Assembly: GCA_040702975.1 (NCBI GenBank)
Contig: CP159990.1
Span: forward strand, 2,108,001-2,172,000
Length of the DNA: 64,000 nt
Direction: 5' to 3'
Source: Roseburia hominis
GTDB lineage: Bacteria > Bacillota > Clostridia > Lachnospirales > Lachnospiraceae
The notes under the pieces were generated by a model. That model saw only the letters and a list, made by a program, of their open reading frames with translations, was not told the DNA's origin and made no database searches. The translations under genes were made by a program, and so were the position numbers. Below are positions 8,795 to 17,069 of this stretch, one piece after another (within the stretch, counting starts at the first letter, position 1; every line of letters starts with the position of its first letter).

Positions 8795-9808
8795 ATGATT
8801 ATCGTATTAAAACCAAGAACAAGTGAAGAGAATTTGAACCGTGTCGTAGGAATGGTTCACGCGAAAGGCCTGGAGACCCATATCGTGCGTGGGGAGGGGC
8901 TGACGATCATCGGCTGTATCGGAGATACGGTGCGCGTCGACCCCAGGTTATTCGAAGTAGATAAAAGTGTGGAGAAGGTCATGCACGTCCAGGAGCCGTA
9001 TAAGCTGGCAAACCGTGCGTTCCACCCGGAGGATACCATTGTAGACGTATCCGGCGTGAAGGTGGGCGGCGGTCATATGGCATTGATCGCCGGTCCCTGT
9101 TCAGTAGAGAGCGAGGAGCAGGTGATCGAGATCGCGAAGGCGGCAAAGGAATCCGGAGCAAATATGTTGCGTGGCGGTGCATTTAAGCCGCGGACCAGCC
9201 CATACTCTTTCCAGGGAATGGGGCTTGCAGGACTTGACATTCTATGCAAGGCAAAGGAAGTGACAGGACTTCCGATCGTGACCGAGCTGATGTCCGCAGA
9301 GTACCTGGATATCTTTGATGAGAAGGTGGATCTGATTCAGATCGGTGCCAGAAATATGCAGAATTTCGATCTCCTGAAACAGCTGGGAAGAACGAAAAGA
9401 CCGATCCTGTTAAAGAGGGGCTTAAATGCTACTTATGAGGAGTGGATCATGTCTGCGGAATACATCATGTCCTCCGGCAATGAGAATGTCATTCTCTGCG
9501 AGAGGGGCGTGCGTACCTTTGAGAGCTATACCAGAAATACCCTGGACCTCCAGGCGATTCCGGTAATCCGGAGACTCAGCCACCTGCCGATCATCGTAGA
9601 TCCAAGCCATGCCGGCGGAAAATGGTGGCTGGTAGAGCCGATGGCAAAAGCAGCGGTCGCAGCAGGAGCGGACGGCCTTATGATCGAGGTACACAATAAC
9701 CCGGAATGTGCACTTTGCGACGGTGGACAATCCCTGAAGCCGGCCAAGTATGACAGGCTGCTGAAGGAGATTACACAGATTGCCAAAGTTGTTGGAAAAG
9801 AGATGTAG
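8795..9808 (+). CDS. aroF: 3-deoxy-7-phosphoheptulonate (DAHP) synthase
   Basis: Condenses PEP and erythrose 4-phosphate, the first step of the shikimate pathway. It has 337 residues and resembles the Thermotoga/Bacillus type: an N-terminal ferredoxin-like regulatory domain (about 1-70) followed by the KDO8P/DAHP synthase barrel (IAGPCSVES about 100, GAFKPRTSPYSFQG about 125, DPSHAGG about 268). The frame stays open upstream to 8738 through a hairpin repeat, but ATG 8795 follows GAGGAAAGGA and gives the usual N-terminus MIIVLKPRTSEEN. Expression is governed by the T-box leader. Confidence 0.96.
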   Translation: MIIVLKPRTSEENLNRVVGMVHAKGLETHIVRGEGLTIIGCIGDTVRVDPRLFEVDKSVEKVMHVQEPYKLANRAFHPEDTIVDVSGVKVGGGHMALIAGPCSVESEEQVIEIAKAAKESGANMLRGGAFKPRTSPYSFQGMGLAGLDILCKAKEVTGLPIVTELMSAEYLDIFDEKVDLIQIGARNMQNFDLLKQLGRTKRPILLKRGLNATYEEWIMSAEYIMSSGNENVILCERGVRTFESYTRNTLDLQAIPVIRRLSHLPIIVDPSHAGGKWWLVEPMAKAAVAAGADGLMIEVHNNPECALCDGGQSLKPAKYDRLLKEITQIAKVVGKEM

Positions 9809-9859
9809 CCGACAGGCAGTTATGCGACATTAAAGAAACTAAACCGTATGTGCTGTCGG
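9809..9859 (+). other. Hairpin between aroF and aroB
   Basis: CCGACAG (9809-9815) can pair with CTGTCGG (9853-9859) around a long loop. No T-run follows. It could be a processing or RNA-stability element inside the operon; weak evidence. Confidence 0.3.
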
Positions 9860-9900
9860 AAAAGTATGCAGCTGATAGGCACCCTAGGGAGGAAGAGAAC

Positions 9901-10959
9901 ATGAGAATGTATGTGGATTTAAAGGAGCACGGATATCCGATTTATATTGAAAGAGGAATATTAAGCCAGGCGGCAGAGCGGATCAGTGAGGTATATCAGG
10001 GAAAGAAGATTATGATCATCTCAGATGACCGTGTTTATTCCTATTACGGGGAAGGCTTAAAAAAGACTCTTTCTGAAAAATATGAATGCTACGAAACGAT
10101 TATCCCTCATGGGGAACCGTCGAAGAGTTTTCAGACGATCCCCGGCGTGTATAGCTCTCTGCTTGCGGCAAAGATCACCAGAACAGATCTGATCGTTGCG
10201 CTTGGTGGCGGAGTAGTCGGTGACCTGGCAGGCTTTGTGGCAGCTACATTTTTAAGAGGAATCAAATTCGTACAGATTCCGACATCGATCCTGGCACAGG
10301 TGGACTCCTCGGTAGGGGGAAAAGTCGCAGTGGATCTGCCCCAGGGCAAGAATCTGGTGGGCGCTTTTTATCAGCCTAAAATGGTCCTGATCGACCCGGA
10401 TGTTCTAAAGACCCTTCCAGGGAGATACGTGACAGACGGTCTGGGCGAAGTCATCAAATACGGCTGTATCAAGGATGCAGGATTGTTTGCCGACCTGGAG
10501 CGTTATGGCTCATATGAGAATCTGGAAGAACATCTGACGGAAGTGATCGCGACCTGTGTGGATATCAAACGGCAGGTGGTGGAAGAGGACGAGTTTGACA
10601 TGGGAGAGCGGATTCTTCTGAATTTTGGTCACACTCTGGCGCACACGATCGAGCAATATTACCACTATGAGCGGGAGAGCCACGGCGAGGCAGTCGCGAT
10701 CGGAATGTATCAGATTACACGGATCGCGGAAGAGAAGGGACTTACTAAAGCAGGAGAAGCCGAGAGAATCCGGAAGGTATTGGAAATGTATGGCCTGCCG
10801 GTGCAGGCAGAGTTGCCGCTTGCTTCCCTGACGGAGGCGATGAAGCTGGATAAAAAGACGCTGAATAATCGGCTGAAGGTGGTGCTGCTCCATGAGATCG
10901 GAGATGCCTATGCCTATCCGACAAGTATGGAATTTTTCCGGGACGACAGAATGGTATAG
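9901..10959 (+). CDS. aroB: 3-dehydroquinate synthase
   Basis: NAD- and metal-dependent cyclisation of DAHP to 3-dehydroquinate, the step after AroF. It has 353 residues. The NAD-binding GGGVVGDLAGFVAATFLRG (about 99-117) is present, as are IPTSILAQVDSSVGGK (about 126) and the metal-binding Glu and His residues in GLGEVIKYG and NFGHTLAHTIE. The frame is open upstream, but ATG 9901 follows GGGAGGAAGAG. It is cotranscribed with aroF under the T-box. Confidence 0.96.
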   Translation: MRMYVDLKEHGYPIYIERGILSQAAERISEVYQGKKIMIISDDRVYSYYGEGLKKTLSEKYECYETIIPHGEPSKSFQTIPGVYSSLLAAKITRTDLIVALGGGVVGDLAGFVAATFLRGIKFVQIPTSILAQVDSSVGGKVAVDLPQGKNLVGAFYQPKMVLIDPDVLKTLPGRYVTDGLGEVIKYGCIKDAGLFADLERYGSYENLEEHLTEVIATCVDIKRQVVEEDEFDMGERILLNFGHTLAHTIEQYYHYERESHGEAVAIGMYQITRIAEEKGLTKAGEAERIRKVLEMYGLPVQAELPLASLTEAMKLDKKTLNNRLKVVLLHEIGDAYAYPTSMEFFRDDRMV

Positions 10960-11016
10960 CGCGGAGCAAAAGGGCATCAGACTTTTGATGGAAAATAAAG
11001 AAATCCGATAGATAAG

Positions 11017-11044
11017 GAAAAGCTGGCTTAACGGCCAGCTTTTC
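11017..11044. terminator. Bidirectional terminator between aroB and prs
   Basis: GAAAAGCTGGC pairs with GCCAGCTTTTC. The stem gives a T-rich 3' side on both strands, and the prs stop codon lies in its loop, so it serves both convergent units. Confidence 0.75.
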
Positions 11045-12203
11045 TTGACTCTAATAATTCATGGATCTTATCCGTCGGATTCAGTACGGCGCTGATGGAA
11101 ATATTGTGATTCAGTGAATCGATGATCAGTGCCAGGAACTTACTCATATCTGCTTTGACAAAATAAGGTTTGCTATATAATTCCGGTGGAAGATAAGTAA
11201 GGTTGGTCGTAATCAGTTTGTCCAGGTACCCTTTTTCATAATACTCATCAAAGATCCGAAGTCCGTTGGTGAACAGTCCAAAGGTCGCACAGACGAAAAC
11301 TCTCGCAGCTCCCCGTTCCTTGATCTGCCGTGTCACATCCAGCATACTCTCGCCGGAAGAAATCATATCGTCCACGATGATCACCGTCTTGCCGTGTACG
11401 TCATCGCCCAGAAATTCATGAGCAACGATGGGGTTCCGCCCATTGATTACGGTAGAATAATCACGACGTTTGTAGAACATTCCCATATCCACGCCGAGCA
11501 CGTTGGAAAAATATACGGCACGCTGCATCGCGCCCTCATCCGGGCTGATGATCATCAGGTGATCCTTGTCCACGATCAGATCCGGAACTTCGCGGAACAG
11601 TGCCTTCATGAACTGGTAGGACGGCATGAAATTGTCGAAGCCCTTCAGCGGAATCGCATTCTGCACCCGGGGATCGTGCGCGTCAAAGGTAAGGATGTTG
11701 GAAACTCCCATATTCACCAGTTCCTCCAGCGCCAGTGAGCAGTCAAGGGATTCACGCTTGGTACGCTTGTGCTGGCGGCTCTCATAAAGAAACGGCATGA
11801 TGACGTTGATACGGTGAGCCTTTCCTGTCGTGGCAGAGATGATACGCTTCAGATTCTGAAAATGGTCATCCGGCGACATGTGATTCAGGTGGCCATTTAC
11901 GGTATAGGTAAGGCTGTAGTTACACACGTCTACAATAAGAAACAGGTCTTTTCCCCGGATGCTCTCCCCGATGACACCCTTAGCCTCTCCGCTTCCGAAA
12001 CGGGGGCAGGCGCTTTTTACCAGATAGGTATCTGCTTCGTAAGATGCATAGAGGTCGGGATCAAGAAACTCATGGAGGGAGTCCTTACGGAACGAAACAA
12101 TGTAGCTGTCTACCTTCTCGGCAAGAGGTTCACACCCGGGAACTGCGATGATCTTAAGCGGCGCAGATGGCAAAGATTTCTCTAAAAATTCGATGTTAGT
12201 CAT
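11028..12203 (-). CDS. prs: Ribose-phosphate pyrophosphokinase, long form
   Basis: Makes PRPP from ribose 5-phosphate and ATP for purine, pyrimidine, His, Trp and NAD synthesis. It has 391 residues, about 70 more than the classical enzyme, with an N-terminal extension typical of a clostridial subfamily. The family Asp-His signature is in TFDAHDPRVQNAI (about residue 197). The PRPP-binding loop is VIIVDDMISSGES (about 283). ATG is preceded by an AGGAGGA site. A consensus promoter and a leader hairpin (12225-12254) lie upstream. The family call is secure; the role of the extra N-terminal segment is not known to me. Confidence 0.93.
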   Translation of the reverse strand: MTNIEFLEKSLPSAPLKIIAVPGCEPLAEKVDSYIVSFRKDSLHEFLDPDLYASYEADTYLVKSACPRFGSGEAKGVIGESIRGKDLFLIVDVCNYSLTYTVNGHLNHMSPDDHFQNLKRIISATTGKAHRINVIMPFLYESRQHKRTKRESLDCSLALEELVNMGVSNILTFDAHDPRVQNAIPLKGFDNFMPSYQFMKALFREVPDLIVDKDHLMIISPDEGAMQRAVYFSNVLGVDMGMFYKRRDYSTVINGRNPIVAHEFLGDDVHGKTVIIVDDMISSGESMLDVTRQIKERGAARVFVCATFGLFTNGLRIFDEYYEKGYLDKLITTNLTYLPPELYSKPYFVKADMSKFLALIIDSLNHNISISAVLNPTDKIHELLESRKAGR

Positions 12204-12224
12204 ATTCTCCTCCTGAAAACAAAG

Positions 12225-12254
12225 TGTCGAAGGTCTGCGAAGCAGGTTTCGACA
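12225..12254 (-). other. Hairpin in the prs leader
   Basis: On the minus strand TGTCGAA and TTCGACA flank an inner CTGC GAA GCAG helix, forming a long stem with a GAA loop between the promoter and the ribosome binding site. It may influence expression or stability; no known class was recognised. Confidence 0.45.
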
Positions 12255-12268
12255 ATCTTTCTGTTTTC

Positions 12269-12297
12269 TTTATACCATTATTTCCGTGTTATGGCAA
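12269..12297 (-). promoter_or_regulatory. Promoter of prs
   Basis: On the minus strand: TTGCCA, 17-bp spacer, TATAAA, with TGG immediately upstream giving an extended -10. Confidence 0.7.
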
Positions 12298-12315
12298 GAA
12301 AGAGTCTGTAAAAAA

Positions 12316-12344
12316 TTGCATTTTTCCGGGAAATCTAGTATGAT
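12316..12344 (+). promoter_or_regulatory. Promoter of the DUF512 gene
   Basis: TTGCAT (12316-12321), 17-bp spacer, TATGAT (12339-12344), divergent from the prs promoter. Confidence 0.7.
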
Positions 12345-12379
12345 AGGAGAGTAAAAGAAAATGGGGGAGCTTGATTTTT

Positions 12380-13696
12380 ATGAAATATGAGCATAGAATA
12401 CGTGAAGTCGAGGAGGGCAGTATCGCCTGGGAGATGGGGATTGAGCCGGGAGATATCCTGCTTTCTATTAATGGACAGACAATAGAGGATGTTTTCGATT
12501 ACCACTATTATGTCAATGATGAAGAATTGTTGGTTCTGATCAGGAAGCCGGATGGCGAAGAGTGGGAACTGGAAATCGAGAAGGAATATGAGGAAGATCT
12601 GGGAATCGAGTTTGAGCAGGGACTCATGGACGAATACCGTTCCTGTCGGAATAAATGCATGTTCTGCTTTATTGACCAGATGCCGAAAGGAATGCGCGAG
12701 ACTTTATATTTCAAGGACGATGATTCCCGGCTTTCTTTTTTACAGGGGAATTATGTGACTTTGACGAACATGAGCGATCATGATATTCAGAGAATCATTC
12801 GTTACCACCTGGAGCCGATCAATGTTTCGATCCATACCACGAATCCGGAGCTTAGATGCAGGATGCTGCACAACCGATTTGCGGGAGATGCATTGAAAAA
12901 GGTGCAGACGTTATATGAGGGCGGAATTGCCATGAACGGTCAGATCGTCCTATGTAAAGGGATCAACGACGGCGAGGAGCTTGAGAGAAGTATCCGGGAT
13001 ATGACCGCGTGGCTTCCGAACCTGCAGAGTGTTTCCGTTGTGCCGGTAGGGCTTACGAAGTACAGAGAAGGACTTACGCCACTGGAATCTTTTGAAAAGG
13101 AAGATGCCATAGAGGTGCTTGAGACCATTCACAAATGGCAGAAAAAGATGTATGAAGAGTACGGCACGCATTTTATTCATGCCGGGGATGAGTGGTACAT
13201 TCTGGCGGAGCAGGATGTCCCGGAAGAAGAACGGTATGACGGCTATCTGCAATTGGAGAATGGTGTGGGAATGATTCGCCTTTTGCTCAATGAGTTCGAG
13301 GAAGAGTACGCCGCCCTTACCGGCGATGACAGGAAGGTTCACATCTCCATGGCAACAGGGAAGCTGATGTACCCGTATCTGGAGAGGCTGCTTGCAAAAT
13401 TGCGGGATAAATATCCGGGGCTTAAGACGAATCTGTATGCCATCCGGAATGACTTTTTTGGTGAGAAGATTACCGTGTCCGGCCTGATCACGGGGCAGGA
13501 CCTGATCGCACAGCTTAAGGGACGGGAACTTGGTGAGGTGCTGCTTCTCCCCTGTAATATGCTGCGCAGTGGGGAGGAAGTCTTCCTGGATGACTTGACA
13601 GTGGAACAGGTGGAAGAGGAACTGGATGTCAGGATCGAGATTGTAGGCTCAAGCGGAAGAGATTTTGTTTGCGCCGTATTGCAAGATGAATTATAA
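12380..13696 (+). CDS. PDZ and radical-SAM DUF512 family protein
   Basis: A conserved protein of anaerobic Firmicutes with no reaction I can name. It has 438 residues. An N-terminal PDZ-like domain (about 1-65, GDILLSINGQTIEDV) is followed by the radical-SAM cluster motif CRNKCMFCF (about 90-98), a TIM-barrel-like middle with SIHTTNPELR, and the C-terminal DUF512 domain with LLLPCNMLRSGEEVFLDD. It likely binds a [4Fe-4S] cluster and SAM. A TTG at 12371 is in frame, but ATG 12380 is better placed after GGGGGAGC. It lies directly upstream of der, the usual order in this group of organisms. Confidence 0.9.
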   Translation: MKYEHRIREVEEGSIAWEMGIEPGDILLSINGQTIEDVFDYHYYVNDEELLVLIRKPDGEEWELEIEKEYEEDLGIEFEQGLMDEYRSCRNKCMFCFIDQMPKGMRETLYFKDDDSRLSFLQGNYVTLTNMSDHDIQRIIRYHLEPINVSIHTTNPELRCRMLHNRFAGDALKKVQTLYEGGIAMNGQIVLCKGINDGEELERSIRDMTAWLPNLQSVSVVPVGLTKYREGLTPLESFEKEDAIEVLETIHKWQKKMYEEYGTHFIHAGDEWYILAEQDVPEEERYDGYLQLENGVGMIRLLLNEFEEEYAALTGDDRKVHISMATGKLMYPYLERLLAKLRDKYPGLKTNLYAIRNDFFGEKITVSGLITGQDLIAQLKGRELGEVLLLPCNMLRSGEEVFLDDLTVEQVEEELDVRIEIVGSSGRDFVCAVLQDEL

Positions 13697-13721
13697 TATG
13701 ATGATATCAGGAGTAAAAGGC

Positions 13722-13806
13722 CATGTATGGTAGGCTTGCATGCCCATACACGACTTTGGGATTACGGGAGCACGGAGTGCAAAGTAATCCGTATATCACA
13801 GGATAT
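13722..13806 (+). repeat. Hairpin cluster with repeat C copy 1, upstream of der
   Basis: First a hairpin GTATGG..CCATAC with inner GGC/GCC (about 13726-13750). Then GGATTAC (13759-13765) pairs with GTAATCC (13784-13790) around an inner GCAC GGA GTGC stem. The second unit recurs at 60571-60608 with about 30 of 37 positions matching, so it is a repeat and not a local accident. Confidence 0.55.
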
Positions 13807-13823
13807 TAAATGGAGGATTGTAT

Positions 13824-15152
13824 ATGAGTAAACCGGTAGTTGCCATTGTGGGAAGACCGAATGTGGGGAAATCTACATTGTTCAACGCACTGGCGGGAGA
13901 GAAGATCGCAATCGTGAAGGATACGCCGGGAGTGACCCGGGACCGTATTTACGCGGAGGTAAGCTGGCTGGACAAGGAGTTCACCCTGATCGATACGGGG
14001 GGAATTGAGCCGGACAGCAACGATGTTATTTTATCGCAGATGAGAGAGCAGGCCCAGATTGCCATTGATACGGCAGATGTGATCCTGTTCATGACGGACG
14101 TAAAGCAAGGTTTGGTGGAGTCGGATTCCAAAGTGGCAGATATGCTGAGGAGATCCCACAAGCCGGTGATTCTGGTGGTAAATAAAGTGGATAATTACCA
14201 GAAGCTGATGCCGGATGTGTATGAATTTTACAACCTGGGGATCGGAGATCCCTGTCCGATCTCGGCGGCAGAGCGGATCGGGATCGGGGATATGCTGGAC
14301 CAGGTGCTGGCACATTTCCCGGAAGGCGCAGGAGAAGAGGAGGAGGACGACAGACCGCGGATCGCGATCGTGGGTAAGCCCAATGTGGGGAAATCCTCCA
14401 TCATCAATAAGCTGATCGGGGAGGACCGGGTGATCGTATCGGATATTGCGGGAACCACCCGGGATGCCATCGACACCGATATCGTTCACAACGGGAAAGA
14501 GTATGTCTTTATCGATACTGCCGGACTTCGGCGGAAGAATAAGATTAAGGAAGAACTGGAGAGATATAGCATTATCCGAACGGTGACGGCAGTAGAGCGG
14601 GCCGACGTGGTACTGATCGTGATCGATGCGGCAGAAGGCGTGACGGAGCAGGACGCTAAGATCGCCGGAATTGCACATGAGCGCGGGAAAGGCGTGATCA
14701 TCGTTGTCAATAAGTGGGACGCCATCGAGAAGAATGACAAAACCGTGAAGGAGTACGAGCATCAGGTACGTTTGATCTTATCGTTCCTGCCCTATGCGGA
14801 GATCATGTATGTGTCTGCAAAGACCGGACAGAGGCTTGTGAAACTGTTCGACATGATCGATATGGTCATCGAGAACCAGAATCTGCGGGTGGCGACCGGG
14901 GTGCTCAACGAAATCATGACCGAAGCCGTGGCGATGCAGCAGCCGCCGTCAGACAAAGGAAAGCGGCTGAAGCTCTACTATATTACACAGGTTTCGGTAA
15001 AACCGCCAACATTCGTGATATTTGTAAATGATAAGGAATTGATGCACTTCTCCTATACCAGATATTTGGAAAACAAGATCAGAGAGGCATTTGGATTTAA
15101 GGGAACCTCGCTTAAGTTCTTTATCCGTGAGAGAAAGGAAAAGGATAAATAA
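13824..15152 (+). CDS. der: Ribosome-assembly GTPase Der (EngA)
   Basis: Double-domain GTPase needed for 50S subunit maturation. It has 442 residues, the standard length. The first G domain has GRPNVGKST (about 9), DTGG and NKVD. The second has GKPNVGKSS (about 184), DTAGLRRKNK and NKWD. A C-terminal KH-like domain ends in GTSLKFFIRERK. ATG 13824 follows TGGAGGA with 6-nt spacing; the TTG at 13818 is too close to that site. The plsY start lies two bases after the stop, and gpsA follows, a common der-plsY-gpsA order in Firmicutes. Confidence 0.97.
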   Translation: MSKPVVAIVGRPNVGKSTLFNALAGEKIAIVKDTPGVTRDRIYAEVSWLDKEFTLIDTGGIEPDSNDVILSQMREQAQIAIDTADVILFMTDVKQGLVESDSKVADMLRRSHKPVILVVNKVDNYQKLMPDVYEFYNLGIGDPCPISAAERIGIGDMLDQVLAHFPEGAGEEEEDDRPRIAIVGKPNVGKSSIINKLIGEDRVIVSDIAGTTRDAIDTDIVHNGKEYVFIDTAGLRRKNKIKEELERYSIIRTVTAVERADVVLIVIDAAEGVTEQDAKIAGIAHERGKGVIIVVNKWDAIEKNDKTVKEYEHQVRLILSFLPYAEIMYVSAKTGQRLVKLFDMIDMVIENQNLRVATGVLNEIMTEAVAMQQPPSDKGKRLKLYYITQVSVKPPTFVIFVNDKELMHFSYTRYLENKIREAFGFKGTSLKFFIRERKEKDK

Positions 15153-15153
15153 A

Positions 15154-15804
15154 ATGGAACGACTGATATGCTTAGGAATCGGGTATGTATTGGGACTTAT
15201 TCAGACTGGCTACATTTACGGTAAGATGCAGGGGATTGACATCCGGCAGTACGGAAGTGGAAATGCAGGGTCCACCAATGTATTAAGGACCATGGGAATC
15301 AAGGCGGGACTTATCACATTTTTGGGAGATTCCTTGAAATGTGTGGCCGCGGTGCTGATCGCGAGGGGAGTCTTTGCCACGCGGTGTGCGGATATGCTGC
15401 CGCTTTTGTCGATGTATGCAGGCTTTGGCGCGGTGCTGGGGCATAACTATCCGTTTTATCTGAAATTCAAGGGCGGAAAGGGAATTGCCGTGACGGCGGG
15501 GATGATTCTTATGACGGATTGGCGCCTGGCGGCTCTGTGCCTTCTGGTCTTTATTACGATCGTAGCAATCTGCCGGTATGTGTCACTGGGATCGATGGTC
15601 ATTTCGGTGATCTTTTTCGCAGGCCTGGTGGTGGAAGGACAGCTCGGCTGGTTCGGCGTAAGCCAGAGCTACCTGTTTGAAATGTATGCGATTGGAATTT
15701 TGTTCGTGGCTTCTGCATTTTTTAAGCATCGGGCAAATATCAAAAGGCTTCGGAATGGAACGGAGAATAAGATTAAGTTCAGTAAAAAAGGAGATATGAA
15801 ATAG
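15154..15804 (+). CDS. plsY: Acyl-phosphate glycerol-3-phosphate acyltransferase
   Basis: Integral membrane enzyme that acylates glycerol 3-phosphate from acyl phosphate, the first step of phospholipid synthesis. It has 216 residues with about five hydrophobic membrane segments. The three family motifs are visible: GSGNAGSTNVLRTMG (about 36), the loop GHNYPFYLKFKGGKG (about 97) and the third motif around RYVSLGSM. The start ATG follows the der stop immediately. The stop overlaps the GTG start of gpsA by one base; gpsA makes the substrate. Confidence 0.95.
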   Translation: MERLICLGIGYVLGLIQTGYIYGKMQGIDIRQYGSGNAGSTNVLRTMGIKAGLITFLGDSLKCVAAVLIARGVFATRCADMLPLLSMYAGFGAVLGHNYPFYLKFKGGKGIAVTAGMILMTDWRLAALCLLVFITIVAICRYVSLGSMVISVIFFAGLVVEGQLGWFGVSQSYLFEMYAIGILFVASAFFKHRANIKRLRNGTENKIKFSKKGDMK

Positions 15805-16814
15805 TGCAGATTGGAATTATGGGTGCAGGGAGCTGGGGAACGGCTCTTGGTATTCTGCTTGTTAAGAATGGTCACGAGGTGACGGTCTGGTCGTTTAAAC
15901 CGGAGGAGGCGGCCCTGTTGGAGCAGACGAGAGTCAACGAGAGTAAACTGCCGGGGGTTGTGCTGCCGGACGGAATCCATTTTACCGGCGAGATGGAGAA
16001 GGCCATCTGCGGGAAAGAAGTGGTGGTCCTTGCGGTGCCCTCCACGGCCGTGCGTCTGACGGCGCGCAAGATGAAGCCCTATGTGGAAAAAGGGCAGATC
16101 CTGGTCAATGTGGCAAAGGGGATCGAGGAGAGTACGCTGATGACGATTTCCCAGCAGATCGAGGAAGAAGTTCCCCAGGCGGATGTCGCGGTGCTTTCCG
16201 GGCCGAGCCATGCGGAGGAAGTCAGCAGGGGAATGCCGACGACGGTGGTGGTCGGAGCGAAGAAAAGGTCAACAGCGGAATATTTGCAGAAGATTTTTAT
16301 GAGCGAGGCATTTCGGGTATATACCAGCCCGGATATTCAGGGAATCGAGCTTGGCGGCGCGCTGAAGAACGTGATCGCGCTTGCAGCCGGAACCGCAGAC
16401 GGGCTGGGGTATGGAGACAATACCAAGGCGGCTCTTATCACCAGAGGAATTGCGGAGATCACCCGTCTTGGGATGAAGATGGGCGGTAAGGCAGAGTCCT
16501 TTGCAGGGCTTACCGGAATCGGGGATCTGATCGTGACCTGTGCCAGCGTTCATAGCCGTAACCGGAGAGCCGGATATCTGATCGGTCAGGGAAGGACCAT
16601 GCAGGAGGCGATGGACGAAGTGAAGATGGTGGTGGAAGGCGTTCATTCCGCCAAGGCGGCGCTTAAGCTGTCAGAGAAATACGAGGTGTCCATGCCGATC
16701 GTGGAGGCGGTGAATCAGGTGCTGTTTGAGGACAAAAAGGCAGCCGATGCAGTCAGGGAGCTGATGCTTAGAGTGGGAAGAACGGAGAATTCGGCGCTTC
16801 CCTGGGAGGAATAA
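15804..16814 (+). CDS. gpsA: Glycerol-3-phosphate dehydrogenase [NAD(P)+]
   Basis: Reduces dihydroxyacetone phosphate to sn-glycerol 3-phosphate for PlsY. It has 336 residues. The Rossmann motif is GAGSWGTALG (about 6). The substrate/catalytic segment ELGGALKNVIALAAG holds the active-site lysine (about 190), and TRGIAEITRLG and GIGDLIVTC follow. The start is GTG, sharing its first base with the plsY stop codon and preceded by AAAAGGAG. It is translationally coupled to plsY. Confidence 0.96.
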   Translation: MQIGIMGAGSWGTALGILLVKNGHEVTVWSFKPEEAALLEQTRVNESKLPGVVLPDGIHFTGEMEKAICGKEVVVLAVPSTAVRLTARKMKPYVEKGQILVNVAKGIEESTLMTISQQIEEEVPQADVAVLSGPSHAEEVSRGMPTTVVVGAKKRSTAEYLQKIFMSEAFRVYTSPDIQGIELGGALKNVIALAAGTADGLGYGDNTKAALITRGIAEITRLGMKMGGKAESFAGLTGIGDLIVTCASVHSRNRRAGYLIGQGRTMQEAMDEVKMVVEGVHSAKAALKLSEKYEVSMPIVEAVNQVLFEDKKAADAVRELMLRVGRTENSALPWEE

Positions 16815-16945
16815 TTGCAAAACGCAGCAGGCCTGCGGGCCGGGAAATATTTAGGATATTTTAAGGAAATCTTTTGAATTGCTATATGGAAAAATAAAGG
16901 GACGCAAGGTATACTATTTTCATAGGCAATCAGCAGTGAGAACAT

Positions 16946-16987
16946 AAAAATGGCAACAGGCTGCTAGGAGTCTGGGTGCCATTTTTA
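16946..16987 (+). terminator. Terminator of der-plsY-gpsA
   Basis: AAAAATGGCA pairs with TGCCATTTTT, giving a T-rich 3' arm. The AT-rich 16815-16945 stretch before it holds nothing else that I recognise. Confidence 0.7.
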
Positions 16988-16988
16988 T

Positions 16989-17033
16989 TGCCATGCATGC
17001 CTGGGTGAATGTCCGATGGACGTTTATCCCGGC
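16989..17033 (+). repeat. Hairpin repeat family A, locus 3
   Basis: TGCCATGCATGCC followed by GGGTGAATGTCC GAT GGACGTTTATCCC. Here the outer stem uses GGG/CCC in place of the AAG/CTC found elsewhere, and pairing is preserved. Confidence 0.8.
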
Positions 17034-17069
17034 AAACTAGTTTAAAGGAAGAAGTACCGGAGGTACAGA

